Shown here piece after piece: positions 41,285-49,697 of a stretch of 64,000 bases of DNA. Origin of the DNA: Rhizobium sp. 18065 (GTDB lineage Bacteria > Pseudomonadota > Alphaproteobacteria > Rhizobiales > Rhizobiaceae); the NCBI RefSeq assembly GCF_902706095.1, contig NZ_CACSJP010000004.1, positions 339,927-403,926 of the forward strand, given 5' to 3'. The notes below the pieces were generated by a model. The model saw nothing but the letters and a program-made list of their open reading frames with translations, was not told where the DNA came from and searched no databases. A program made the position numbers and the translations under genes. Within the stretch, counting starts at the first letter, position 1. Every line of letters starts with the position of its first letter.

Positions 41285-41378
41285 ATCCGATGGCGGCTTA
41301 AGACCACAAAACCCCGGCGCCCGTCAATAGGCTTTTTGGAGTTTTATGAAGAGTTTTTTACAAGCTCTTCGAGAGGCC

Positions 41379-41741
41379 TTACGCAGCAAGGAGTTTGTTC
41401 ACTTCGTCGACGAGGTCGCGAAGGTGGAAAGGCTTGGAAAGAACCTTGGCGTCCTTCGGAGCCTTCGAATCGGCGTTCAGCGCGACGGCTGCAAAGCCGG
41501 TGATGAACATCACCTTGAGGTCCGGGTCGAGTTCGGTGGCGCGGCGCGCCAGTTCGATCCCGTCCATTTCCGGCATGACGATATCGGTCAGGAGAAGCGA
41601 AAAGGGCTCTTCGCGGAGACGATCATAGGCGCTGGCGCCGTTGTCGAAGGAGGAGACTTTGTAGCCCGCCTTTTCCAACGCCTTGACCAGGAACCGGCGC
41701 ATGTCGTTGTCATCTTCGGCGAGAAGGATTTTCTGAGTCAT
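41379..41741 (-). CDS. cpdR: Response regulator CpdR
   Basis: 120 residues, a lone receiver domain. The acidic pair (AEDDND), phosphorylated Asp53 in LLTDIVMPEMDG, Thr in FITGFAAVAL and Lys in LSKPFHLRDL are present. The length, sequence and C-terminal LLAA match CpdR, the ClpXP adaptor that in its unphosphorylated form delivers cell-cycle proteins (including CtrA-pathway members) for degradation; in Sinorhizobium CpdR1 is needed for normal division and symbiosis. Its neighbours here (amidohydrolase, MmgR, HisN) match the Sinorhizobium order as I recall it. Confidence 0.9.
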   Translation of the reverse strand: MTQKILLAEDDNDMRRFLVKALEKAGYKVSSFDNGASAYDRLREEPFSLLLTDIVMPEMDGIELARRATELDPDLKVMFITGFAAVALNADSKAPKDAKVLSKPFHLRDLVDEVNKLLAA

Positions 41742-41939
41742 TTATGGACCGCTTACACTGGAATTGCATGGAAGGCTCGCAGCCCCTGACATTAGGTCGT
41801 GCCGAGTAAAGATCCCGTGAACAACGAAAAGAGGGCCTGTAGCGCCGTTGCCAGCAGTATGGACTTCGCAGCTGCCAGCTGGCAACATGGTGAACGCAAC
41901 AAGTTTGTGACTTGGTAAAGAAGAGGCGCTGGGGACGGA

Positions 41940-42815
41940 ATGACAAGCGATTTCGAGCTGTTCGAGGTTCGCGAGCCCCAGGTTCAGTCCATCCCCTTTG
42001 TGTATAACTCTCCGCATAGCGGCCGTAAGTATCCGGTTTCCTTTCTGGACGAGACGCGACTCGACGATCTGGCGATTCGCCGGTCCGAGGATCACTATGT
42101 CGATGAGCTGTTTTCAGCCGCACCCTCTTTCGGCGCGCCACTGCTGTTGGCGCATTTCCCGCGCGCCTATGTCGATGTGAACCGCGAGCCCTACGAGCTC
42201 GACCCACGGATGTTCTCCGATCCACTGCCGCCGTTTGCCAACAGCAATTCGGCGCGCGTGGCCGGCGGGCTCGGCACCATTCCGCGCATCGTTGCGGAGA
42301 ACATGGAAATTTATGAGCGACGCATGCCGCTTGCCTTGGCGCTCGAGCGGATCGAGGCCTGTTACAAGCCGTATCATGCCTGTCTGCGCCGGCTGATTGC
42401 CCGTACCCATGCGCGCTTCGGATTCGGGGTGCTGATCGATTGCCACTCGATGCCGGGCAATATTCGTGTTGCCGGCAGTGGAATGCGGCCCGATTTCATC
42501 GTCGGCGATCGTTATGGCACGAGTGCTTCGGCGGAGCTTTCCCAGGCGGCGCTCGAAATTCTGGAAGGTCTGGGCTTTGCCGCGGTGCGCAACAAGCCTT
42601 ACGCTGGCGGCTTTATCACCGAGCATTACGGGCGCCCGGCACGCGGGCTGCACGCCCTGCAGATCGAGATCAATCGCTCGCTTTACATCGACGAGACGAC
42701 GCTGCTCAAGCGGCCGGATTTTGATGCGCTCGCCGGTTCGCTCGCCCTCTTTATGGAGCAAATGGCTGAATATGTTGCTGGTTATGCTGGCGACACCGCT
42801 CTGGCCGCCGAATAA
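41940..42815 (+). CDS. N-formylglutamate amidohydrolase family protein
   Basis: 291 residues. YNSPHSGRKYP at the N-terminus, VDVNREPYELDPRMF, the central GVLIDCHSMPG and the late HALQIEINRSLYIDE are family signatures (PF05013). The archetype cleaves N-formyl-L-glutamate to formate and glutamate in histidine degradation (HutG), but no hut genes are present, so the true substrate may differ. It ends 14 bases before the 3' end of the convergent MmgR small RNA. Confidence 0.88.
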   Translation: MTSDFELFEVREPQVQSIPFVYNSPHSGRKYPVSFLDETRLDDLAIRRSEDHYVDELFSAAPSFGAPLLLAHFPRAYVDVNREPYELDPRMFSDPLPPFANSNSARVAGGLGTIPRIVAENMEIYERRMPLALALERIEACYKPYHACLRRLIARTHARFGFGVLIDCHSMPGNIRVAGSGMRPDFIVGDRYGTSASAELSQAALEILEGLGFAAVRNKPYAGGFITEHYGRPARGLHALQIEINRSLYIDETTLLKRPDFDALAGSLALFMEQMAEYVAGYAGDTALAAE

Positions 42816-42829
42816 TCCTGAACCTGATC

Positions 42830-42907
42830 AAAAAAAAACCGCGCCAAGGGCGCGGCTAAGTCTAGGGAGGAAACACCCAAGGAGGGTATTTACAGTCAAA
42901 GACTGTA
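42830..42907 (-). ncRNA. mmgR: MmgR small RNA (suhB / alpha-r8 family)
   Basis: About 78 bases on the minus strand. A 5' hairpin (ACAGTC-TTT-GACTGT) leads into two exposed pyrimidine-rich anti-Shine-Dalgarno stretches (CCCTCCTTGG and TTCCTCCC), then a terminator CCGCGCC-CTT-GGCGCGG with nine T. Size, the CCTCC loops and the position between a formylglutamate amidohydrolase gene and an inositol-phosphatase-like gene match MmgR of Sinorhizobium meliloti, which restrains PHB granule number when nitrogen is limited. Targets here are not known. Confidence 0.8.
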
Positions 42908-42913
42908 GGCAAA

Positions 42914-42942
42914 AGATACTTTTTGCAGTGCACCATTGCCAA
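42914..42942 (-). promoter_or_regulatory. Promoter of the MmgR small RNA
   Basis: Minus-strand TTGGCA (42942-42937), 17-base spacer, GTATCT (42919-42914); start is expected about seven bases on, near 42907, at the foot of the first hairpin. Confidence 0.5.
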
Positions 42943-43102
42943 GATCAATTGTGTCACTTTTTTAAGCAAGGCCAAAAAATACGCAATTAGTCGCGCTTGC
43001 ATCGATCTCGGAGGTTGCGGGTGGTTGTTGTTCTTGCCGGTTTTCTTTCGCTGCAACTCACTTTAAGAATGGCGCGCTATTCCTCATTCGACGGATTTTT
43101 CC

Positions 43103-43879
43103 ATGCGCCCTGATCGTGCTTTTTTCGACCGCCTTGCCGATGCAGCCAAGGCTGAAACCCTTCCGCGTTTCCGCTCGGGTCTTTCGGTGGTCAACAAGGA
43201 AGCCGGTGGGTTCGACCCGGTGACCGAGGGCGACCAGGCAGCAGAAGCGGCGATCCGTCGGCTGATCGAGGCCGAGTTTCCGACGCATGGCATTCTCGGC
43301 GAGGAACACGAAAATATCCGCATGGATAGCGATCAGCTCTGGGTCATCGACCCGATCGACGGGACGCGCGCCTTCATCTCCGGCGTGCCGGTCTGGGGAA
43401 CGCTGATCGGCTTCCAGGAAAACGGCCGGTCGGTCATGGGGCTGATGGACCAGCCTTTTACTGGCGAGCGCTATTATGCCGATGGCGAGCGTTCCTGGTA
43501 TCGCGGTCCGGACGGCGAGCGGCAGATCAAGGTCCGCGATTGCGGCAGTCTGGACAATGCCATCCTGTTCACCACGTCGCCGCATCTGTTCAAGGGCTGG
43601 GAAGTCGAGCGTTTCCAGGCGGTGCAGGACACTGTGAAGCTGTTCCGCTACGGCGTCGATTGCTACGCCTATGCGCTGCTGGCGGCCGGTCATGTCGATC
43701 TGGTCATCGAGACTGTGCTGAAGCCCTATGACGTCGGCGCGCTGATCCCGATCATCGAGCAAGCCGGCGGGGTGATCACCACCTGGGATGGCGGTCGGCC
43801 GGAAAATGGCGGTTCGATCATCGCGGCGGGTTCCGCCGACGTGCATGCCCAGGCGATGGCCATGCTCAAGGCGCGCTGA
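43103..43879 (+). CDS. hisN: Inositol-monophosphatase-like histidinol-phosphatase
   Basis: 258 residues. Metal site motifs of the IMPase fold: ILGEEHENI, WVIDPIDGTRAFISG and the late LKPYDVGALIPIIEQAGG. The VPVWGTLIGFQENG segment and GVDCYAYALLAAGHVDLVIE favour the HisN branch (histidinol-phosphate to histidinol, histidine synthesis) over SuhB. The MmgR gene lies upstream in the opposite orientation. Confidence 0.82.
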   Translation: MRPDRAFFDRLADAAKAETLPRFRSGLSVVNKEAGGFDPVTEGDQAAEAAIRRLIEAEFPTHGILGEEHENIRMDSDQLWVIDPIDGTRAFISGVPVWGTLIGFQENGRSVMGLMDQPFTGERYYADGERSWYRGPDGERQIKVRDCGSLDNAILFTTSPHLFKGWEVERFQAVQDTVKLFRYGVDCYAYALLAAGHVDLVIETVLKPYDVGALIPIIEQAGGVITTWDGGRPENGGSIIAAGSADVHAQAMAMLKAR

Positions 43880-43887
43880 GCGCCTCG

Positions 43888-44907
43888 TCAGATTTCTATA
43901 TCGGCGTCGCTCATGCCGGCATTCGGCATGTCTGCGTCCGTCAGGCGTTGCGTCTCGCGCACCTCGTCCGGCTCGCCGCCGGGCACAAAGGCGAAGAAGG
44001 CGGCCAGCGCCTGGGTGCGGTAGCGGTCGTGTTCGTGCAGGATCTCGTGTCGACTGCCGGGCACCGGGACAAGTTGGCCGGCGCGGAAATATTGCGACAG
44101 TTTTTCCTGATAGATGAAGGGCACGATCGGATCATTGCCGGGGGCGATGATGACTGTCGGCACGGTGATCGAGGCAAGGTGACGTGGGTCGCCGACCTGG
44201 TTGATGGTCTTTTGCGCCTCGTACAGCCAGCGGGCCGTGGGCGGTCCGAGAAACAGTTCCGGATGGTCGATGACGAGCCGCTGGTTGCGGGCAAAACGTG
44301 TCGGATCGGTGGTCAGGGGATTGTCGTCGAAATCCTTGCGCGGTTCGTCCCTGCTTAGGCAGATGTGACCGAAACCGGTCCAACTTGCCAGGCGCGATAG
44401 GCGATAGATGGTTTCCGGCGAGGCATTTTGACCGCCAAGGCCGACGAAAGGCGCTGTCAGCACCATGCGCTCGATGCGATTGGACAGGCGCGGCGCCGCC
44501 TTCAGCGCGATCAGTCCGCCGGTCGAATGGGCAAGGACAAAAAACGGCAGGCGGGTATCGGGCAGTACGACCTGTTCGAGAAAGATTTCCAGATCGCGGA
44601 CATAGTCGTTGAAGCGGTTGATATGGCCCTTGCGCGGATCCTTGAGAAGCCGTTGCGATCCGCCCTGGCCGCGGAAGTCGTAGGTCGCCACCCAGAAGCC
44701 GCGTGACGTCAGATCGCGGATCGTCTCGAAATATTTCTCGATGGTTTCGTTGCGACCATGCAGCAGGACCACTGTGCCCTTGATCTCAGGGCTGTCACTG
44801 CGAAAGACGGCATAGCGCAGCCTGATGCCGCGATGTCCGTTGAAAAACCCGACCGTAGGGTGGCCGGGAACGGGATTGCCAGGAGTGGCGTGAAGAATGG
44901 CGTCCAT
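43888..44907 (-). CDS. Alpha/beta hydrolase (lysophospholipase/monoacylglycerol lipase-like)
   Basis: 339 residues. GTVVLLHGRNETIEKYF gives the oxyanion loop, FRGQGGSQR follows, the nucleophile Ser sits in VLAHSTGGLIALK, the acid Asp in IIAPGNDPIVP, and the His in GSRHEILHE. The layout matches PldB-type lysophospholipases. The start at 44907 is chosen from the conserved M-D-A-I-L beginning; an in-frame ATG lies at 44952. It converges on hisN with an eight-base gap. Confidence 0.82.
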   Translation of the reverse strand: MDAILHATPGNPVPGHPTVGFFNGHRGIRLRYAVFRSDSPEIKGTVVLLHGRNETIEKYFETIRDLTSRGFWVATYDFRGQGGSQRLLKDPRKGHINRFNDYVRDLEIFLEQVVLPDTRLPFFVLAHSTGGLIALKAAPRLSNRIERMVLTAPFVGLGGQNASPETIYRLSRLASWTGFGHICLSRDEPRKDFDDNPLTTDPTRFARNQRLVIDHPELFLGPPTARWLYEAQKTINQVGDPRHLASITVPTVIIAPGNDPIVPFIYQEKLSQYFRAGQLVPVPGSRHEILHEHDRYRTQALAAFFAFVPGGEPDEVRETQRLTDADMPNAGMSDADIEI

Positions 44908-44980
44908 GCTTGCAAATGCCTGACCGTTCGGGGCGCACTTCGTCGTTTCCATCGGGATAGGATGACGATCAGAAAAGGTC

Positions 44981-45026
44981 AAAAGAAAAAAGCCGGAACC
45001 GCTTCAGGGGAGAGCGCGGTTCCGGC
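44981..45026 (-). terminator. Leftward terminator with no assigned gene
   Basis: Perfect 11-bp stem GCCGGAACCGC / GCGGTTCCGGC; the A-rich run at 44981-44991 makes a T-rich tail on the minus strand. It lies upstream of the hydrolase gene, so it must serve a minus-strand transcript arising between it and the heat shock gene. Confidence 0.75.
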
Positions 45027-45221
45027 GAGATCTGCCGAGATGGAAGGGGCGATAATCCCGGCATCGGGTTTGAGACAACCGATGATGCCGTTTTATGGCG
45101 GCGGGTCTGAACCGGCCTTGAACCTGCCGTTCACATGCAATTCATCGGCAGAAACGCGGCTGATCTTGAATTCGCGCAGGCCATTTCCCACATCGACATC
45201 ACGGACGCCGCAAGGGTCCGC

Positions 45222-45297
45222 ACGTCGCTGCCAGCATGGCCCGAAGGGGATGCCGGCAGATTGAAAACACGCCAACGTCGCTTCCAAGGAGGACATT
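45222..45297 (+). promoter_or_regulatory. ROSE-like RNA thermometer
   Basis: The leader ends in GTCGCTTCCAAGGAGGAC, where the TCGCT-type box can fold onto the Shine-Dalgarno AGGAGGA, as in ROSE elements of rhizobial small heat shock genes. A strong hairpin (CTGCC..GCAT / ATGC..GGCAG, 45228-45259) precedes it. Melting at heat-shock temperature would free the ribosome site. Confidence 0.65.
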
Positions 45298-45768
45298 ATG
45301 CGTCACGTCGATTTTTCCCCGCTCTACCGCTCCACGGTCGGTTTCGATCGTCTGTTCACCATGCTGGACACGCTTGCGCAGCCCGACCAGGCGCAAAGCT
45401 ACCCGCCCTACAATATCGAGCGCACCGGCGATAACCTGTATCGGATCACCATGGCGGTCGCCGGCTTCGATGAAGCCGAACTGTCGATCGAAGCCCATGC
45501 CCATGTGCTGACAGTCAAGGGTGAAAAGGCCGAAGAAGATGCCGGCGAGCCGACCGAGTTTCTCTATCGCGGCATTGCCAAGCGTGCTTTCGAGCGCCGC
45601 TTCCAGCTCGCAGATCATGTTGAAGTCACAGCCGCTTCGCTGAAGAACGGCCTTCTGCATATCGATCTGCTGCGCAACATCCCCGAGGCAATGAAGCCAC
45701 GCCGGATCTCGATCAGCGCTGAATCCGCCGCTGCCGTGCCGAAGGCCATCGAGGCCCGCGTCAACTGA
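45298..45768 (+). CDS. Small heat shock protein (Hsp20 / IbpA type)
   Basis: 156 residues; a holdase chaperone that binds unfolding proteins. FSPLYRSTVGFDRLF, then YNIERTGDNLYRITMAVAGF and the alpha-crystallin core (ELSIEAHAHVLTVKGEK; FERRFQLADHVEV), and the C-terminal RRISI (I-x-I motif) are class A rhizobial sHsp features. The ATG follows AGGAGGA, which lies in the proposed ROSE hairpin, so translation is probably heat-controlled. Confidence 0.92.
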   Translation: MRHVDFSPLYRSTVGFDRLFTMLDTLAQPDQAQSYPPYNIERTGDNLYRITMAVAGFDEAELSIEAHAHVLTVKGEKAEEDAGEPTEFLYRGIAKRAFERRFQLADHVEVTAASLKNGLLHIDLLRNIPEAMKPRRISISAESAAAVPKAIEARVN

Positions 45769-45808
45769 ATGTGAGAGTCGGGGCTCGTTCCCCGGGATGA
45801 AAAGAGAG

Positions 45809-45838
45809 AGGCGACGGACATCGGTCCGTCGCCTTTTT
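45809..45838 (+). terminator. Rho-independent terminator of the sHsp gene (bidirectional)
   Basis: Perfect 11-bp stem AGGCGACGGAC / GTCCGTCGCCT with loop ATCG and five T. On the minus strand a CTCTCTTTT tail lets it also end the buf operon. Confidence 0.9.
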
Positions 45839-45850
45839 GTCGAGCCGCAA

Positions 45851-46414
45851 TCAGTGGTGGCTGGCCCAGCGCCAGCAGAGAAGTTTGTCGAGCGAAATCA
45901 GGCCAGCCCCTTTGACGGCGAGATAGATCAGCGGATAGAGCCAGAGCAGGCGCTGGTCGGCGATGACGCTGTCGGGAAAGCGATCAAACAGCGCGCCTAT
46001 GGTCGTTGCGTCGACGTTGTGCACATAGATGTCTGTCAGCGTCTGCACGGCAATGAAGCCGATCATGCCGAGTGCTGCGATGCGGGTAAGCAGGCCGATG
46101 ACGATCAGGATCGGCAGGATCAGTTCGCCATAACTGCCGAAAAAGACCATCGCTCCCCAGGGGAGGAAGGAGACTGCCGACACATCGCCACCGGCTGCTT
46201 CCACCGCTGGCAGGGCGATCTGGTAATAGGCGCTGTCGCTGATCCGGAAAAGTCCGTCAAACTTGGTCAATGCGGAATTCAGATAATAGGGCAGAAGAAC
46301 CGCCAGAAAGACGAGACGGGCTGCCAGTCCGAGCAGCCAGGGGGCCAGCATGGCTTCCAGTCGGCGAACAAGAGTTTTGTATCTGTCGATGAGCAAGGTC
46401 GGCAGCAAGGTCAT
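45851..46414 (-). CDS. DoxX family membrane protein
   Basis: 187 residues with about four to five hydrophobic segments (AARLVFLAVLLPYYLNSALTKF; YGELILPILIVIGLLTRIAALG), the DoxX layout. It overlaps bufC by four bases (ATGA) and ends the bufA1-bufB-bufC-doxX operon. Equivalent DoxX genes (gigT in Cupriavidus) accompany these metal-responsive clusters and may support redox chemistry in the membrane; the exact role is not known. Confidence 0.88.
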   Translation of the reverse strand: MTLLPTLLIDRYKTLVRRLEAMLAPWLLGLAARLVFLAVLLPYYLNSALTKFDGLFRISDSAYYQIALPAVEAAGGDVSAVSFLPWGAMVFFGSYGELILPILIVIGLLTRIAALGMIGFIAVQTLTDIYVHNVDATTIGALFDRFPDSVIADQRLLWLYPLIYLAVKGAGLISLDKLLCWRWASHH

Positions 46415-47202
46415 CGAGCGGCTCCGTTGTTTGAGCAGACGTAGTCCAGGCCGCTGAAGGCGCCACTGGACAGGGCTATGCCAAGGAGGGCGGCGAGATC
46501 CGATGTAGCCGTCTCGGCGAATGCCGCTTCGCAGGCTTCGGCAAAAGTCTGCCGTTCAATCAGCGCCTTGAGAAACGCATAGCCGCCCGGTGGCAGGGGC
46601 TGGACCTTCACATCGAAGGCCGGTCGCGTCACCAGGGCATCTTCCGCCTGCATCGGGTTGACGTCGGTGAGCGGTTCTCCGGCGCGATCGCGGTTGACGA
46701 TGGTTGCTGCCGCGTGCCTGCAGCGCAGTATCCGGGTCGCGGGGTGCGCGTTGAAGCGCAGTTGGCCCAGGTCGTCCGGAGGAATGGCAGCCAATGCGGC
46801 CGGATCGAGAGATCGGCTGTCGGCGCTGTGAAAACTGTCGAGCCAGAGGCGTTCCAGTCTGGCTGTATCGGCGAGAAAGGGCAGGTCGCGGGCTGGCGGA
46901 AATGCGCTGATGAAAGCGGCGAAATCACTGCCATAGGTGAAGATCAGCGGCGAGCGTGGCGGGTGGGCACGAATATAGAGGCGTGCCATGGCGCGAAAGA
47001 AATCCTCGCCGACAAGGTTCTGCACCGTCGGGAAAATCGAAGCCAGAGCATCGGTCAGTGAAACCATGACATTGTTGCGATAGACCGCAAAGGGCCGGGC
47101 GTTCGTACCGCCGGCTCCCTTGGTCAGGCCTTCGGGTATCGACTGTGCAGGATCGAGCAGGGCTGCGGCGAAGGCGCCGGTTACGACCGGTTCAGCCACC
47201 AT
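46411..47202 (-). CDS. bufC: BufC: DUF2063 partner of the MNIO enzyme
   Basis: 263 residues. [23 protein letters not shown] and [18 protein letters not shown] are hallmarks of the DUF2063 (putative DNA-binding) family, now seen as the partner that recruits the precursor peptide to the MNIO enzyme. The ATG at 47202 overlaps the end of bufB by 11 bases. The C-terminal part (residues about 170-260) resembles a winged or ferredoxin-like module. Confidence 0.85.
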   Translation of the reverse strand: MVAEPVVTGAFAAALLDPAQSIPEGLTKGAGGTNARPFAVYRNNVMVSLTDALASIFPTVQNLVGEDFFRAMARLYIRAHPPRSPLIFTYGSDFAAFISAFPPARDLPFLADTARLERLWLDSFHSADSRSLDPAALAAIPPDDLGQLRFNAHPATRILRCRHAAATIVNRDRAGEPLTDVNPMQAEDALVTRPAFDVKVQPLPPGGYAFLKALIERQTFAEACEAAFAETATSDLAALLGIALSSGAFSGLDYVCSNNGAAR

Positions 47203-48100
47203 GGCGCAGCCCTCCGGCGCTCTGGGCGTGGCGGGCGAGAATGGCATCGGCCTGCACGGCCTCACGCTTCAGGATCGGCCAGTCCGGTACGTCATTGTCC
47301 CACTCGATCAGCGTGGGGCGTGGTCCTGTCACCGCCAGGACATGGTCGTATAGATCCCAGACAAGGCTGTCGACCGGCCGGTCATGGCTGTCGATCAACA
47401 AAGGCTGCCCGGCGTCGTCCCGGTCTTGCGCATGGCCGGCAAGGTGGATCTCCTCGACAAGTTCGATCGGGAAGTCGGCTAGGTAGTCCAGGGGTGCATA
47501 GCCGTGGTTGGTTGCCGAGACATAGACATTGTTGATATCCAGCAAGAGGCCGCAGCCGGTACGGTTGGCAATCGCGCGGATGAAATCCGTTTCGCGCATG
47601 GTGGTTGCCTCGAATGCGACATAGGTCGAGGGGTTTTCGAGAAGAATGCGGCGGCCGAGCCCGTCCTGCACCTGGTCGATATGGTCGCAGACCCTGGCAA
47701 GGGTTTCCACGTCATAGGGAACCGGCAGCAGGTCGTTGAAGAAGTGATCGTCATGGGTCGACCAGGCAAGATGCTCCGATACCATGGCCGGCTGGTAGCG
47801 ATCGACGACAGCCTTGAGGCGGGCGAGATGTTGTGGGTCAAGGCCTGCAGGACTGCCGATCGACAAGCCCACGCCATGGACGGAGAGCGGAAAGTCCTCG
47901 CGCATGCGCGTCAGGATGCGGTGCGGATGCCCGCCGGCGCCCATATAGTTTTCGGCGTGCACCTCCAGAAAGCCGATGCGATAGGCATCGGACAGGATGG
48001 CATCGGCATGCTGTGCCTTGAAGCCGGCACCGGCGCGCGCGGGCATGGAGGGGGTGGTTGCGGATATGGTCTGGCGTGCAACGGCTGCTGCGTTCGGCAT
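47192..48100 (-). CDS. bufB: BufB: DUF692 multinuclear non-heme iron oxidase (MNIO)
   Basis: 302 residues, TIM-barrel DUF692 family. [71 protein letters not shown] and EEIHLAGH supply the His/Asp/Glu residues that hold two to three iron ions. In bufferin systems this enzyme modifies cysteines of the precursor (to thiooxazole-type groups) to create a copper ligand. The ATG at 48100 follows AAGGAG. A long stable hairpin separates it from bufA1. Confidence 0.92.
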   Translation of the reverse strand: MPNAAAVARQTISATTPSMPARAGAGFKAQHADAILSDAYRIGFLEVHAENYMGAGGHPHRILTRMREDFPLSVHGVGLSIGSPAGLDPQHLARLKAVVDRYQPAMVSEHLAWSTHDDHFFNDLLPVPYDVETLARVCDHIDQVQDGLGRRILLENPSTYVAFEATTMRETDFIRAIANRTGCGLLLDINNVYVSATNHGYAPLDYLADFPIELVEEIHLAGHAQDRDDAGQPLLIDSHDRPVDSLVWDLYDHVLAVTGPRPTLIEWDNDVPDWPILKREAVQADAILARHAQSAGGLRHGG

Positions 48101-48145
48101 GACGGGTCTCCTTCGCGCGGGGGATGCTGCCCAGGCCAATGGGTG

Positions 48146-48179
48146 TGATGGCATCACCCGTCTGCGGGGGATGCCATCA
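48146..48179. promoter_or_regulatory. Stable hairpin between bufA1 and bufB
   Basis: Perfect 10-bp stem TGATGGCATC / GATGCCATCA continued by CCCG/CGGG around a TCTG loop. No T-run follows on the minus strand, so it is more likely an attenuating or mRNA-stabilising structure than a full terminator. Confidence 0.65.
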
Positions 48180-48202
48180 GATCATCAGCCGATTTGGCGA
48201 GG

Positions 48203-48505
48203 TCAGGCCTTGGGGATGTCGCGGTCCAGGGCTTCGAGTGCGCCCATGCGACCGTCCGGGGCGCTCATGGTCATGCAGCTGCCAGCAGCGACATATTTCC
48301 AGGCATTGCCCTGATAGTCGACCTTGGACGTGCCGGCGCAGGTCGTGCCGGGTCCGGCGGCGCAGTCGTTCTTGCCGGCCATGGAAATGCCGAAGCATTT
48401 TTCCTTTTCCTGAGCCATGGCTGGCCCCGAAAGCAGGGTGACGCCGGTGACGGCCATGGTGACGGCTGCGGCGAGTGCTGCGGAATTGATGGTGAAATTG
48501 CTCAT
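48203..48505 (-). CDS. bufA1: BufA1: bufferin-type RiPP precursor (DUF2282)
   Basis: 100 residues. A signal peptide ends at about AMA-QEK (residue 31), followed by a short mature region with four cysteines at 37, 48, 56 and 77 ([38 protein letters not shown]). This is the DUF2282 pattern of bufferin precursors, which are exported, have modified cysteines and bind copper in the periplasm. The ATG at 48505 has AAGGAG upstream. First gene of the operon; no sigma or anti-sigma pair is adjacent. Confidence 0.9.
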   Translation of the reverse strand: MSNFTINSAALAAAVTMAVTGVTLLSGPAMAQEKEKCFGISMAGKNDCAAGPGTTCAGTSKVDYQGNAWKYVAAGSCMTMSAPDGRMGALEALDRDIPKA

Positions 48506-48650
48506 GATGCTTCTCCTTGGAGTCTGAAGCGGTTCCTCAAAACCAGCCCGGTGAGGGCTGGTAGAGGCATCATGGCGAGGCGCGCTGAACATTGGAAATC
48601 AATGATTATTGTAGTTTTCGCGAGCGCTTTGTTTGTAAGAAAACGAAATT

Positions 48651-49697
48651 TCAAACGACTTCTATGAATTGATCCACTTCTTCTTGCGTGGTCGAGAAGC
48701 TCGTTACCAGACGGACGAGGCGTTCGTTTTCACGGATCATGTGTGGCATGTCGCGGGGTGCCAGCCAGTCATAGAATTTCGCTCCTTTCGACTGTGCGCG
48801 ATCGGCAGAAGACTTGTCGATGACGGCAAAGACTTCGTTCGCCTGGGTCGCCCAGGCAAGCCTTGCTGTGTTCTTGGCGGTCAGGCCAGCGCGCAGCCGG
48901 TCGGCCATGGCGTTCGAATGACGGGCAAGGTCGAGCCACAGATCGCCTTCGAGATAGGCTTCCAACTGGGCCGAGATGAAGCGGGTCTTGGAGAAGAGCT
49001 GGGCCGAGCGCTTGCGGATATAGGGCATTTCCTCGGCCATTTCCGGCTTCATGAACACGATCGCTTCCGCACACCAGCAGCCGTTCTTCGTGCCGCCGAA
49101 GGAGAGGATGTCGACGCCGCGCTTCCAGGTCATTTCGGCCGGGGTCACGTCAAGTGCAACGAGTGCATTGGCGAATCGGGCGCCATCCATATGCAGGGGC
49201 AGTTTCTTGGTTCTGGCGATTGCCGCGATCGCATCCAGTTCGTCGAGCGTGTAGACTGTGCCGGCCTCGGTTGCCTGGGTGACGGTGATCGCCATCGGCC
49301 GGCCCTGGTGCACGGAAGGCACGTCAAAGCGGGAGACGGCAGTGTGCAGCGCATCGCGGTCCATCTTGCCGTTGTCGCCTTCAACCGGGAACAGCCGGCA
49401 GGCGCCGGTCAGAAATTCCGGCGCGCCGCCTTCGTCGGCATTCACGTGCGCATCGGAGTGACAGAAGGTGACGCCGCCGGCCTTTGCGACGCTGGCGAGC
49501 GCCAGAGAATTGGCCGCAGTGCCTGTCGCGACGAAAAAGACGGCGACCTCGCGCTCGAAAATATCGTTGAACTGTGCCTCGATCCGCTTGTCTAGCTCGC
49601 TCGAGCCATAGGCACTGGCAAAGCCGGCGGCCTGCTTGGTTAGGCTTTCTGCGATCTTGGGATGGGCGCCGGACCAGTTGTCGGAAGCGAAGAACAT
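48651..49697 (-). CDS. Low-specificity L-threonine aldolase
   Basis: 348 residues, PLP fold type I. Cleaves threonine or allo-threonine to glycine and acetaldehyde. The start MFFASDNWSGAHP, then VATGTAANSLAL, LHMDGARFANA and LSFGGTKNG with the PLP Lys near residue 203, identify the family. The ATG at 49697 follows GGGAAACTC. It is divergent from gltB. Confidence 0.9.
   Translation of the reverse strand: MFFASDNWSGAHPKIAESLTKQAAGFASAYGSSELDKRIEAQFNDIFEREVAVFFVATGTAANSLALASVAKAGGVTFCHSDAHVNADEGGAPEFLTGACRLFPVEGDNGKMDRDALHTAVSRFDVPSVHQGRPMAITVTQATEAGTVYTLDELDAIAAIARTKKLPLHMDGARFANALVALDVTPAEMTWKRGVDILSFGGTKNGCWCAEAIVFMKPEMAEEMPYIRKRSAQLFSKTRFISAQLEAYLEGDLWLDLARHSNAMADRLRAGLTAKNTARLAWATQANEVFAVIDKSSADRAQSKGAKFYDWLAPRDMPHMIRENERLVRLVTSFSTTQEEVDQFIEVV

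Noticed and set aside
43869..43885. Terminator between hisN and the hydrolase
   Set aside because: Only a six-bp stem (AGGCGC/GCGCCT) with no T-run.
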